DNA of 64,000 nt. It comes from Paenibacillus oceani. Its GTDB lineage: Bacteria; Bacillota; Bacilli; Paenibacillales; NBRC-103111. Of this stretch, positions 18,907 to 26,431 are shown in pieces. The notes beneath the pieces were generated by a model. That model saw nothing but the letters and a program-made list of their open reading frames with translations, did not search any database and was not told where the DNA came from. The stretch is from NCBI RefSeq assembly GCF_014705615.1, contig NZ_JACXJA010000026.1, positions 62,001 to 126,000 on the forward strand. Reading direction: 5' to 3'. Positions within the stretch are counted from its first letter, which is position 1. Each line of letters opens with the position of its first letter. The position numbers and the translations under genes are program-made.

Positions 18907-19721
18907 GGGGATTGCAGCAGTTCGTTCGTTTTGGTTGGGAGCAGGCATGGTCTTGTTTGTTTCCCGTCGTTATTTTCGCATCGCTGGCTCTAACGCAGCT
19001 GATCGAGATCCCCGGGCTTCCGAGGTACGATTTGCTGCTGCTCATTTGCCTGGTTATGCAGGTGTGGATGGTTTATTCCGGTCTTGAAACGCGTGATGAA
19101 CTCAAGGTGATCACCTTGTTTCACTTGATCGGCCTGACCCTGGAGATATTCAAGGTGCATATGGGTTCGTGGTCGTATCCTGAAGAGGCATACTCGAAGG
19201 TGCTTGGCGTTCCGTTATACAGCGGATTTATGTACGCGAGTGTGGCGAGTTACCTGTGCCAGGCGTGGCGCCGGTTAAAGGTCGAGCTGGTTCGATGGCC
19301 GCCGTTCCCGGTGGTAGTACCGCTTGCGGCTATGATTTATTTAAACTTTTTCACCCACCATTACTGGATCGATGTGCGCTGGTGGCTGTCGGCGCTTGTC
19401 CTTCTCGTATTTTGGCGGACCTGGGTCACGTACGAGGTGGGGGGAACGCGATACCGGATGCCGCTTGCGCTTTCTTTTGCGCTGATCGGATTTTTTATTT
19501 GGATCGCGGAAAACGTCGCTACGTTTTTCGGAGCGTGGGAATATCCGGATCAGTCTGCATCGTGGCGACTCGTCCATGTGGGCAAGGTGAGCTCATGGCT
19601 GCTGCTGGTGATTGTCAGCATCTTGATTGTAGCGACTCTTAAGCTGGTGAAGGAACGGCAGACCCCTGCTTCAAACGATTTTGAATGGGATAGCGGAGCC
19701 GATAGTTTCATATCCAAGTAA
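18900..19721 (+). CDS. DUF817 integral membrane protein
   Basis: A 273-residue polytopic membrane protein with about seven hydrophobic helices. Signature stretches are FGWEQAWSCLFPVVIF, the loop TLEIFKVHMGSWSYPEEAY and VPLYSGFMYASVASYLCQAW, and later WIAENVATFFGAWEYPDQ. This matches the DUF817 family (function unknown). The start at 18900 lacks a clear binding site and probably depends on translation of the short ORF at 18805-18906. A GGCTGCC hairpin follows the stop. Confidence 0.8.
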   Translation: MVRGLQQFVRFGWEQAWSCLFPVVIFASLALTQLIEIPGLPRYDLLLLICLVMQVWMVYSGLETRDELKVITLFHLIGLTLEIFKVHMGSWSYPEEAYSKVLGVPLYSGFMYASVASYLCQAWRRLKVELVRWPPFPVVVPLAAMIYLNFFTHHYWIDVRWWLSALVLLVFWRTWVTYEVGGTRYRMPLALSFALIGFFIWIAENVATFFGAWEYPDQSASWRLVHVGKVSSWLLLVIVSILIVATLKLVKERQTPASNDFEWDSGADSFISK

Positions 19722-19726
19722 GACTG

Positions 19727-19750
19727 GGCTGCCGGTATGGATCGGCAGCC
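19727..19750 (+). terminator. GGCTGCC-family hairpin
   Basis: GGCTGCCG (19727-19734) pairs with CGGCAGCC (19743-19750), followed by TTTGCTGCCT. It begins 5 nt after the DUF817 stop, so it likely terminates that transcript. Confidence 0.6.
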
Positions 19751-19855
19751 TTTGCTGCCTGACGGGAGTTTAGTCGTTCGGTGAATCAAGACAGCAATCC
19801 AAAAGTAATCCAAGCCTGATTGATATGCTACGATTGAAAAAAAAGGAGTTGACCA

Positions 19856-20275
19856 ATGATGGCAGTAATACTTTCCCCTTATTTAAATATGGAAGGAAAC
19901 GCGAGGGACGCTATTCAGTTTTATGAACAAGCACTTGGTGCCGAAGTTCTCTCGATCCTTACATACGGAGAGATGCCGGAAATGCCGAATACGTTCAATG
20001 AGGACCTGAAAAATCTGGTGGCCCATGCTAAGCTGCGAATTGGCGAATCGGAACTTATGCTTTCCGATGCTCCAAGCGGCTCGTCTATTCCGAAGGGTAA
20101 ACAGGTAACCATTTGCATTTCAACTAACGACGTGGAACAATCAAGACGATTTTTTGAAGCCTTAAGGCAAAACGGTCAAGTGAATATGCCGTTTGGAGAA
20201 GAGGTCTTTAGCCCAGGTTTCGGCGATGTAACTGACCAATTCGGGGTGACCTTTCAAATTTATACGGAAGGTTAA
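19856..20275 (+). CDS. VOC-superfamily protein (PhnB/YjdN-like)
   Basis: A 139-residue protein from ATG 19856 (or 19859) behind AAGGAG. It has two beta-alpha-beta-beta-beta modules: LSPYLNMEGNARDAIQFYEQALGAEV at the N-terminus and QVTICISTNDVEQSRRFFEAL in the second half. It ends with DQFGVTFQIYTEG, the usual PhnB/YjdN C-terminus. Members are often called 3-demethylubiquinone methyltransferase-like; the true function is unknown. It is a single gene. Confidence 0.85.
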   Translation: MMAVILSPYLNMEGNARDAIQFYEQALGAEVLSILTYGEMPEMPNTFNEDLKNLVAHAKLRIGESELMLSDAPSGSSIPKGKQVTICISTNDVEQSRRFFEALRQNGQVNMPFGEEVFSPGFGDVTDQFGVTFQIYTEG

Positions 20276-20310
20276 AGCGGGTATTGTTATAAGAGCCCCA
20301 CTAGGAAAGC

Positions 20311-20390
20311 AGAGGATCAGTATCTTGATCGAATTAGAGTGGTACCACGGGAAAACTTCTCGTCTCTTCGGAGACGGGATTTTTTGTTTT
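20311..20390 (+). ncRNA. T-box riboswitch core with terminator, apparently lacking Stem I
   Basis: AGAGTGGTACCACGG at 20336-20350 matches the T-box antiterminator consensus (AGGGTGGTACCGCGG) except for two changes. The TGGT that would pair with tRNA ACCA is intact. It is followed by a textbook terminator: TCTCGTCTC, loop TTCG, GAGACGGGA, then six T. A small GATCA/TGATC hairpin at 20315-20331 precedes it. Only about 60 nt separate it from the VOC stop codon, too short for the usual Stem I with specifier loop, so the amino acid sensed cannot be read. I think this is a truncated T-box. No aminoacyl-tRNA synthetase or amino-acid gene follows. Confidence 0.7.
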
Positions 20391-20418
20391 TACAAAAGAC
20401 GGTGAAGAGGAGCTCTAA

Positions 20419-20520
20419 TTGATCAAGACATCATCTCGCGTAAGCTTTATCGAGGGCCAATTCGAAACCGATGTTATGATGAGTATATTGGAGCATGAAT
20501 ATCGGGAGCTGTTTCAGTAA
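20419..20520 (+). CDS. Short ORF directly downstream of the T-box (possible gene remnant)
   Basis: TTG at 20419 has GAGGAG 7 nt upstream and reads 33 codons to TAA at 20518-20520. The peptide begins MIKTSSRVSFIEGQFETDVM and ends EHEYRELFQ. It is well-formed and charged but I do not recognise it. It could be the N-terminal stub of the gene once controlled by the T-box, or a leader peptide. It ends 50 nt before the P-loop kinase start. Confidence 0.4.
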   Translation: MIKTSSRVSFIEGQFETDVMMSILEHEYRELFQ

Positions 20521-20569
20521 CTTAACGAACGGAACCGCTTCGGTAAACCGGTTCGAAAGGGAGGCGCTT

Positions 20570-21130
20570 ATGAACAGACTGGTTGTTGTAACGGTAGGCA
20601 AAACTCATAGCGGAAAGACGACTTTCGCCGCGAAGTTAGAGGCGCAGATGCACAACGCCATTGTCATCGATCAAGACAATCACGCCGCGTTTATCAACAC
20701 GTACTACAAGTCGCTGCGTCCGAAAGAAGGGCCGAATACCCTCAAATACGCCGTCACGCAAACGATTGTCGATTATGCGGCGGATCAGACCGATTGCCAT
20801 CTGATCTTGTGCAATTCCAACCTTGCCCGAAAAGGCCGTATAGACGTCTTGAACTATTTTCGCAGCAAAGGGTTTAGGAGTATACTCGTTTATTTGGATA
20901 TTCCAGATGAAGTGCTCCTGGCGCGCGTGGCCGGAAGTCAGAGAAGCAAAGCGATCTTCCGCAGCGCTTCGACATTCGAAGAGGTGCTTGCCCGGCAACA
21001 GTCGGAGTCCCATAAGCCAGAAATGGCGCCGCCGGCAGAAGGCGAAGCTGATCATTTGTTCACGATCAGAACCAGCGAAGAAGTTCCTGCAGTCATTGGA
21101 AAAATTTTGAGCATTTCTGGGCGGTCGTAG
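20570..21130 (+). CDS. P-loop ATPase/kinase (zeta-toxin/AAA_33-like)
   Basis: About 186 residues from ATG 20570, with AAGGGAGG at 20557-20564. VTVGKTHSGKTTFAAKLE places a Walker A motif (G10 to T17) at the N-terminus, and LILCNSNLARKGRIDVLNYF resembles the second strand and loop of polynucleotide-kinase-like proteins. ILVYLDIPDEVLLARVAGSQR is the usual lid region. Such proteins phosphorylate small molecules or nucleic-acid ends. There is no antitoxin beside it. The T-box terminator lies upstream, but whether it controls this gene is uncertain. Confidence 0.75.
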   Translation: MNRLVVVTVGKTHSGKTTFAAKLEAQMHNAIVIDQDNHAAFINTYYKSLRPKEGPNTLKYAVTQTIVDYAADQTDCHLILCNSNLARKGRIDVLNYFRSKGFRSILVYLDIPDEVLLARVAGSQRSKAIFRSASTFEEVLARQQSESHKPEMAPPAEGEADHLFTIRTSEEVPAVIGKILSISGRS

Positions 21131-21157
21131 GGGAGATGATGGAGCTGCAAAGCTATT

Positions 21158-21283
21158 ATGAAATGGAGCGGACTGGATTGCGGGGAGCCCCGTATGCCTT
21201 TGCTCCCGATTGCCGAATCGGACGAAAAGCGGGTGGCGCTGCTTCATAAGAAAATCGCCGACTATGTGAAGCTGTGTAATTGA
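21158..21283 (+). pseudogene. C-terminal stub of a DapA-family lyase
   Basis: A 41-codon frame reads MKWSGLDCGEPRMPLLPI followed by AESDEKRVALLHKKIADYVKLCN and a stop. The MKW...G.PR.PL.P pattern and the following helix are the ordinary C-terminus of dihydrodipicolinate synthase/N-acetylneuraminate lyase family proteins. Nothing upstream encodes the TIM barrel: the preceding bases belong to the kinase gene. I read it as the leftover end of a deleted gene. A hairpin terminator follows. Confidence 0.6.
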
Positions 21284-21300
21284 AAGTCTCGTACGCATAA

Positions 21301-21336
21301 ACGGCAGCCAAAGACGTCCATGTCTTCGGCTGCCGT
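21301..21336 (+). terminator. Long hairpin terminator
   Basis: ACGGCAGCCAAAGAC (21301-21315) pairs with GTCTTCGGCTGCCGT (21322-21336) around a 6-nt loop. It belongs to the GGCAGCC hairpin family seen across the window. Confidence 0.65.
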
Positions 21337-21474
21337 TAGCTGTGACAGGAGTGCAGGTAAAGGTAAGTTACAGGAGCGGGTCGTTGTGCGATGAACCTTA
21401 AATGTTGAACGGGCGGGAAGATATGCGTAGTCGTAGAGAGTGCTTTAACACCAGCGAAGGTGTGGTCGGTTGCT

Positions 21475-22004
21475 TTATTTTTTGCCTAACAGCTGCTTGT
21501 CGATCTCTGCTGCAAGATCCGTTAACGAGGCCATAACTTCGGTTTCCGTCGTCGCGGTAAACAGTCGATTATCCGCTATCTTAACCGAGTTGAGTGCAGC
21601 ATTCCGGAAAACGATCGGTTTGATCCCGTGTTCCAATTCCCCGGCCAGTACGTCCATCCCGGGAACCTGATGCTGTCCCGATTTTTGAAAAGCCGATTTG
21701 ACGGTCAACAGATCCTCTTTGATCCACTCTTTTTGGAACGGGCTGTCGCCGTTCAGAATGACATCTTTTATAAATTTCCAAGCCAACGCCTTCAGCTTGG
21801 AGGACTCGCTTATCGAAAGCAAGCCATCGGAATGCCGAGCAGCTTCCCGTTTACCTTCGCCATCTCGACCATATTCTCGTAAAGATCGTCCGTTGTCATT
21901 TTATCCGCTTTAAATAAAGGAATCAGATCGGCGGCAAACGCTCTTTGCTCGTTCAGTACCGGATCAAACGGACCAAAAATAATTTCGATCAAGAGACTCC
22001 TCAA
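21475..22004 (-). pseudogene. Frameshifted remnant of a solute-binding protein gene
   Basis: Two minus-strand frames together give a damaged family-1 binding protein. The upstream one (22004-21810) reads IIFGPFDPVLNEQRAFAADLIPLF, then GKLLGIPMACFR, the N-lobe. The downstream one (21822-21475) has FIKDVILNGDSPFQKEWIKEDLL and ends in AAEIDKQLLGKK, the C-terminus. The frames change near 21815, the signal peptide is missing and the middle is shortened. It lies convergent to its left neighbour and divergent from the serine hydrolase. Confidence 0.75.
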
Positions 22005-22028
22005 CTACCGGGGAAGGAGTGATGCCCG

Positions 22029-23078
22029 GTGCACCGGATCAAAGAAGCCGTCCCGTTCACAGTGACGGAACCGAAGAGGGCCCAGCTAGACGCACAACGA
22101 CTGAACCAAGCCTATGAAACGCTGCTCCGGACGTTTCCCAGCCTCTACAGCCTCCTGATCGTCAAGGATGCGCAGCTCGTCTTCGAACGATACGCGCCGC
22201 AGGTCGAGCCGACCGCTGCCTACAGCATCAAATCCATCACGAAGAGCGTCATGAATGCGCTCGCTGGCATCGCCATTCGGGACGGTCTGATCGCTTCCGT
22301 CGATCAGCGTATCTCCGACCTGGTTCCGAAGTTGCCGGAGAAATGGCTGGCGAACATTGACGGAGTTACCGTAAAGCATCTGCTAACGATGACGCATGGC
22401 TTACATGTCGAGGAGAACAGCCCGGAGATGTTGGAGGTCTGGAAAAGCAGCAATTGGATCGGCGCCATACTTGACAAGCCGCTCGCCCACTCGCCGGGCG
22501 AACGTTTCCTTTACTGCACTTGTTCCACGCATCTGCTATCTGCAATTCTGACACAAGCAGCGAAGGTTCCGCTTGCCTATTACGCCAGCCGGAAGTTATT
22601 CCGGCCGCTCGGCATCCAGTTCCGCCGGAAATTATTCGGGTCTCTCGGCATCCAGTTCCCGGTCCCATGGGAGCAAGCTCCTGAGGGGCTCAACTGGGGC
22701 GGCAATAATATGTTCCTTACACCCCGCATCCTTGCGCGTTTCGGCCAGTTGTATTTGGCGGACGGCATCTGGAGCGGCCAGCGACTCCTCCCTGCCGGAT
22801 GGGTCGACCAATCCTTCCAAAAGCAATCTACCGGCTGGTCCGGGTACGCCGCTTACGGCTGCCTGTGGTGGATCGGCTGCGTGGATGGAATAAATTATGC
22901 CTTTGCCTCCCGTTACGGCGGGCAGTACGTCTATGTCATCCCTGAGCTGAAGAGCGTTATCGTCCTGACGGCCAACTCCGATGCCAGCATCGCTGAAATG
23001 CAGGCGACGACGAATCCTGTCATTAAGGACCCGGCTTGGATTCCGAGGCGGTTTCTGATGGAGAGCTCGCTCACCTAA
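22029..23078 (+). CDS. Serine hydrolase, beta-lactamase/DD-peptidase fold (class C-like)
   Basis: A 349-residue protein from GTG 22029, with AAGGAG at 22014-22019; the ATG at 22022 is out of frame. AYSIKSITKSVMNAL gives the S69-x-x-K72 nucleophile motif, and HSPGERFLYCTCSTHLLSAIL holds the second (Y-x-x) motif region. GGQYVYVIPEL near the end occupies the place of the KTG-type strand. No signal peptide is visible, so it may be a cytoplasmic esterase-like member. Around residues 188-211 the stretch RKLFRPLGIQF is repeated as RKLFGSLGIQF, encoded by a 36-bp tandem duplication (22589-22660) that may affect activity. Confidence 0.82.
   Translation: MHRIKEAVPFTVTEPKRAQLDAQRLNQAYETLLRTFPSLYSLLIVKDAQLVFERYAPQVEPTAAYSIKSITKSVMNALAGIAIRDGLIASVDQRISDLVPKLPEKWLANIDGVTVKHLLTMTHGLHVEENSPEMLEVWKSSNWIGAILDKPLAHSPGERFLYCTCSTHLLSAILTQAAKVPLAYYASRKLFRPLGIQFRRKLFGSLGIQFPVPWEQAPEGLNWGGNNMFLTPRILARFGQLYLADGIWSGQRLLPAGWVDQSFQKQSTGWSGYAAYGCLWWIGCVDGINYAFASRYGGQYVYVIPELKSVIVLTANSDASIAEMQATTNPVIKDPAWIPRRFLMESSLT
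22589..22660 (+). repeat. 36-bp in-frame tandem duplication inside the serine hydrolase
   Basis: Units at 22589-22624 and 22625-22660 both read CCGGAA...TTATTC...CTCGGCATCCAGTTCC and differ at a few positions. The reading frame is kept, adding 12 residues. The divergence shows the duplication is not brand new. Confidence 0.85.
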
Positions 23079-23174
23079 CGGACAGTTTTGTGCAAAAGAT
23101 AATAAACATATAGGCGATTAACCCTGAAGGAAATCGGATTGAATTGAAGGATTAGTTTTACTCAATTACACAAG

Positions 23175-23208
23175 ACGGCAGCCGGCACTCGATCGGCTGC
23201 CGTTTTCT
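23175..23208 (+). terminator. Intrinsic terminator (GGCAGCC hairpin)
   Basis: ACGGCAGCCG (23175-23184) pairs with CGGCTGCCGT (23194-23203), followed by TTTTCTGG. It ends the serine hydrolase transcript. Confidence 0.7.
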
Positions 23209-23550
23209 GGTTGAAGTAACGGGCAAGGATAATTCGAATCTCAGTATATTGCTTCAGCCGCTCGTTCAGCCTCCCGCTCTGATTGGTTCGGGCCTCCAGG
23301 ACGCTGTCGCAGAAAAAGTATACTAATTGAACGAAGGCAGCCGCAAAGGAAGGGAATCGACCATGACATTGTCCGACCTGAAGGGCAATAGTTAATATCG
23401 TTAGTTTCACTTGAACAACAACATACAAATTTGTTGTTTAATGCTCACGGGACGACCGAGTGTGGGAGTATCCCCCACACACAAGATTCACACAATAGAA
23501 GATATGCAGCATAGTAGTTGAAGATATAAATCCGTTCAGAGCAACCGCTA
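23209..23550. other. Intergenic stretch without a supported gene
   Basis: About 340 bp. A minus-strand frame at 23162-23428 overlaps the terminator and shows no protein-like features. There is a further GCAGCC motif near 23337 and a GGGGGATAC-type inverted patch (TGTGGGAGTATCCCCCACA near 23461-23479), a short perfect-looking hairpin of unknown role. Confidence 0.45.
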
Positions 23551-23596
23551 TTGACAAACCAACTACTACGTGTTACTTTGTAGTTGTAGTAAGTAA
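23551..23596 (+). promoter_or_regulatory. Promoter and likely PadR operator
   Basis: TTGACA at 23551-23556 and TACTTT at 23574-23579, spaced by 17 bp, form a promoter 56 nt ahead of the PadR start. An inverted repeat TTACTT-N12-AAGTAA (23573-23578 and 23591-23596) overlaps the -10 box; further TAGT/ACTA repeats lie within. This placement fits autorepression by the PadR protein. The element is visible in the sequence; regulator binding is inferred. Confidence 0.6.
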
Positions 23597-23634
23597 TACT
23601 TTATACCAGTTATACAGAATAGCAAGGGGCGATT

Positions 23635-23961
23635 GTGCTGGAAAATCTAACGGAAATGCTCAAAGGCGTGCTTGAGGGCTGCGTCCTTGAAATTATAAGC
23701 CGCGAAGAAACCTACGGCTACGAAATCACGCGGCGGCTAAACGCCCTCGGCTTCACAGATGTTGTGGAGGGAACGGTGTACACCATCCTGATCCGGCTCG
23801 AAAAAAACAAGTTGGTGGAGATCACCAAGAAGCCCTCCGACATGGGACCGCCTCGAAAGTTTTTCGCGATCAACGACGCGGGCCGCGAGGAGCTTCGGAA
23901 GTTCTGGGAAAAATGGGAGTTCGTATCATCAAAAATTAACGAGTTAAAGGAGAAAAAATAA
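23635..23961 (+). CDS. PadR-family transcriptional regulator
   Basis: A 108-residue regulator from GTG 23635 behind AAGGGG. The PadR winged helix is plain: MLKGVLEGCVLEIISREETYGYEITRRLNALGF, then VEGTVYTILIRLEKNKLVE, and the wing KKPSDMGPPRKFFAINDAGREEL. It starts an operon of five genes with overlapping or adjacent ends. The usual role is repression of the linked ABC exporter until an antibiotic or envelope signal is sensed. Confidence 0.92.
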   Translation: MLENLTEMLKGVLEGCVLEIISREETYGYEITRRLNALGFTDVVEGTVYTILIRLEKNKLVEITKKPSDMGPPRKFFAINDAGREELRKFWEKWEFVSSKINELKEKK

Positions 23962-24308
23962 TGAATTTTTGGGAAAAAATAACTGGCAGCGACATGACTA
24001 AGGAAATGAAAACTTTTGAATCGAGAGCCAAAAAGCTGCCGGCTGATTATCAAGCGGCATGGGAAAAAATAAGTGCGAATCTTTGGGCGTACTCCGATTT
24101 CAGCGGTCGCAACCTCATGCCAATTCTCGACGGCGTTCTTGGCCTGCTCGAAGAAGCGGCGGCTGACGGTCAGAGCGTCCAAGAGGTTTTGGGTGACGAT
24201 ATCCAAGGCTTCTGTTCAGCGCTTGCCGGCGAAGAAGGGGCAAAATCTTATCGCGACAAGTGGCGCGAGCAGCTCAACCATAATATCGCTAAAAAATTGG
24301 GTAAATAG
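23961..24308 (+). CDS. DUF1048 protein, first copy
   Basis: A 115-residue soluble, helix-rich protein whose ATG overlaps the PadR stop (TAATG). It reads MNFWEKITGSDMTKEMKTFESRAKKLPADYQAAWEKI and, in the second half, ILDGVLGLLEEAAADGQSVQEVLGDDIQGFC. This matches DUF1048, commonly linked to PadR regulators and ABC exporters in Firmicutes. It shares the same plan as the next gene, so the two are paralogues. No biochemical function is established. Confidence 0.85.
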   Translation: MNFWEKITGSDMTKEMKTFESRAKKLPADYQAAWEKISANLWAYSDFSGRNLMPILDGVLGLLEEAAADGQSVQEVLGDDIQGFCSALAGEEGAKSYRDKWREQLNHNIAKKLGK

Positions 24309-24318
24309 GAGGATAAGT

Positions 24319-24681
24319 ATGAGAATACAAGATATCATCCAAGGCAAAAAAGAATGGCGAGCGCACGTGGCGCGTGTCAAAAGGCTCCCACAAGATTATC
24401 AGATCGTTTATAAAGAGATTCAAAAATATTTCTTTAAGGTCGGACCCGTTGAACTAACCGAAGGTACGGGTTTGCTATCGGGGATTGTCGATCTTTTTGA
24501 AGAGGGCGCGGCCTTGGGGAAAGGCGTGCTCGATGTGACGGGAAGTGACGTAGCGGCTTTTTGCGACGAACTAATCAAAGATTCTAAAACTTACGCTGAC
24601 ATCTATCAAGACTCTGTTAACCAAGAAGTTAGCAAGGCAATGAAAAAGGTTACGGATAAAAAAAAGGAAAAGGGGGGATAA
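24319..24681 (+). CDS. DUF1048 protein, second copy
   Basis: About 120 residues from ATG 24319 with AGGAGGA 8 nt upstream; a longer frame from 24073 overlaps the first copy and is not used. It has the same DUF1048 plan: KEWRAHVARVKRLPQDYQIVYKEIQKYFF, then GIVDLFEEGAALGKGVLDVTGSDVAAFCDELI. It ends in a Lys-rich tail. The ABC ATPase starts 5 nt later. Two different copies suggest a heteromeric partner of the exporter or regulator; that is inference. Confidence 0.85.
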   Translation: MRIQDIIQGKKEWRAHVARVKRLPQDYQIVYKEIQKYFFKVGPVELTEGTGLLSGIVDLFEEGAALGKGVLDVTGSDVAAFCDELIKDSKTYADIYQDSVNQEVSKAMKKVTDKKKEKGG

Positions 24682-24685
24682 CGGG

Positions 24686-25444
24686 ATGGAAAAAGCAATT
24701 CAAGTGAAAGGTCTGCGAAAGTCTTTCAAGGACAAAGAAGTCCTAAGGGGCGTCGATTTTGAAGTGAAGCAGGGTGAGATTTTCGCCCTGCTTGGCTCCA
24801 ACGGCGCAGGCAAGACGACGATTGTCAGAATTCTCGCCACGCTGCTCAAGCAGGACGGAGGCACCGCCACCGTGAACGGATTTGACGTCGCGTCAAGACC
24901 CGAGAATGTGCGGCATGCGATCAGCCTGACCGGGCAATTTGCCGCCGTAGACGAGATATTGACCGGGCGGGAAAATCTGATCATGATCGCCAAACTGCGA
25001 CACCTTAAAAATCCGCGTCATGTCGCAGATGATTTACTGAATCGCTTCGGGTTGAACGACGCCTCCGACCGAAAGGTGTCAACCTATTCGGGCGGTATGC
25101 GCCGCAGGCTCGACATTGCCATGAGCCTGATCGGAAAACCGCAGCTTATTTTCCTCGATGAGCCGACCACCGGGCTTGACCCCGAGGCACGCATTGAGGC
25201 CTGGAAAATTGTTAAAGAGCTTGCCGACGGTGGAACGACGGTATTCCTGACCACTCAATATTTGGATGAGGCTGAACAACTAGCCGATCGAATTGCCATT
25301 TTGCATGAAGGCAGGATTATTGCCAACGGCACGCTTCAGGAACTGAAAAAGCTGTTCCCGCCCGCAAAGGTGGAGTATGTGGAAAAACAACCTTCATTGG
25401 AAGAGATTTTCCTCGCAATTATCGGTAAAAAGGAGGCAATGTAA
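24686..25444 (+). CDS. ABC exporter ATP-binding protein (DrrA-like)
   Basis: A 252-residue ATPase from ATG 24686. Walker A is GSNGAGKTT at about residues 37-45, the signature is YSGGMRRRLDIAMS near 135, and Walker B is LIFLDEPTTGLDPEAR near 155, followed by TTVFLTTQYLDEAEQLADRI. The class resembles daunorubicin/antibiotic-resistance ATPases (DrrA, CcmA). The C-terminal extension is shorter than in DrrA. It works with the permease that follows immediately. Confidence 0.92.
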   Translation: MEKAIQVKGLRKSFKDKEVLRGVDFEVKQGEIFALLGSNGAGKTTIVRILATLLKQDGGTATVNGFDVASRPENVRHAISLTGQFAAVDEILTGRENLIMIAKLRHLKNPRHVADDLLNRFGLNDASDRKVSTYSGGMRRRLDIAMSLIGKPQLIFLDEPTTGLDPEARIEAWKIVKELADGGTTVFLTTQYLDEAEQLADRIAILHEGRIIANGTLQELKKLFPPAKVEYVEKQPSLEEIFLAIIGKKEAM

Positions 25445-26215
25445 ATGGAGACGGTAAAGAGTCACTTTTTTAGCGACATGAGCGTGATGCTTGGACGCTC
25501 CATGCGTCATATTTTCCGCAGCATGGACACCATCATCACGGTCTGCATCACTCCGGTTGCGATGATGCTGCTGTTTGTCTATGTGTTTGGCGGCTCAATC
25601 CAAACCGGTACGGATAACTATGTGAACTACCTGTTGCCCGGTATCCTGCTGATTGCGATTGCAAGCGGTATATCCTATACGGCTTACCGTCTGTTTATGG
25701 ATAAGCAGCGGGGCATCATTGAGCGGTTCCACTCCATGCCGATTGCGCGTTCCGCCGTGCTGTGGGGGCACGTGCTGACCTCGCTGGTATCCAACGTCAT
25801 TTCTCTTGTCGTCATCATTCTCGTAGCGCTCATTATGGGCTTTCGGTCGTCGGCAGGGGTTCTGCCATGGCTCGCCGTAGCCGGTATACTCGTACTGTTT
25901 ACGCTGGCTTTGACTTGGGTCGCGGCGATTGCCGGTTTGTCCGGAAAAACGGTGGAAGGTGCAAGCGCATTTTCCTATCCGCTTATCTTCCTGCCGTTTA
26001 TCAGCTCGGCCTTTGTGCCGACCGATTCGATGCCGAAGGTCGTTCGCGCTTTTGCCGATAACCAGCCGGTGACTTCAATCGTGGAGACCATCCGTGCTCT
26101 GTTGTCAGGTCAGCCTGTGGGCAACGATATATGGATCGCGCTGGCGTGGTGCGTCGGAATTATGCTCGTGGCTTATATCTTTGCGATGCGCGCGTACAAA
26201 CGGAAAGCAACTTAA
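25445..26215 (+). CDS. ABC-2-type exporter permease (DrrB-like)
   Basis: A 256-residue membrane protein whose ATG follows the ATPase after one base. Six hydrophobic segments are visible, and a conserved loop GVVERFHS-like (GIIERFHSMPIARSAVLWGHVLTSL) typical of ABC-2 permeases. FISSAFVPTDSMPKVVRAFADNQPVTSIVETIRAL matches the family's C-terminal region. It probably exports a drug or lipid-like compound with the ATPase. Confidence 0.9.
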   Translation: METVKSHFFSDMSVMLGRSMRHIFRSMDTIITVCITPVAMMLLFVYVFGGSIQTGTDNYVNYLLPGILLIAIASGISYTAYRLFMDKQRGIIERFHSMPIARSAVLWGHVLTSLVSNVISLVVIILVALIMGFRSSAGVLPWLAVAGILVLFTLALTWVAAIAGLSGKTVEGASAFSYPLIFLPFISSAFVPTDSMPKVVRAFADNQPVTSIVETIRALLSGQPVGNDIWIALAWCVGIMLVAYIFAMRAYKRKAT

Positions 26216-26415
26216 TGCTTATAGGCATTAAAAATAATGATAAACATCAAGTAAAGGCCCCCACTTACAATTTGAAGATTAAATTTCAGGATCAAACAAC
26301 AAAAGCTTTCCATCTTTCATTAGAACTAGCGGAGACGATAGCTCAACCGGTATACAACGGCAGCCGGCCAAAAGTTCGGCTGCCGTCGTTGCGAACGGGC
26401 AGATTATTTATATAG
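26215..26415 (+). CDS. Candidate small ORF coupled to the permease stop
   Basis: ATG 26215 overlaps the permease TAA (TAATG), the usual coupling arrangement. The frame runs 66 codons. The first 40 residues (TYNLKIKFQDQTTKAFHLSLELAETIAQ) look like a real beta-hairpin-plus-helix, but the remainder is read from the dispersed repeat at 26323-26393. It may be a short protein whose end was replaced by the repeat. No family recognised. Confidence 0.3.
   Translation: MLIGIKNNDKHQVKAPTYNLKIKFQDQTTKAFHLSLELAETIAQPVYNGSRPKVRLPSLRTGRLFI
26323..26393 (+). repeat. Dispersed repeat copy B with terminal hairpin
   Basis: It matches 10711-10782 throughout. The 3' half forms a hairpin: ACGGCAGCCG at 26357-26366 pairs with CGGCTGCCGT at 26377-26386. 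It lies just downstream of the ABC operon and may end that transcript. Confidence 0.75.
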
Positions 26416-26431
26416 GTTACCCATCCGCTGA

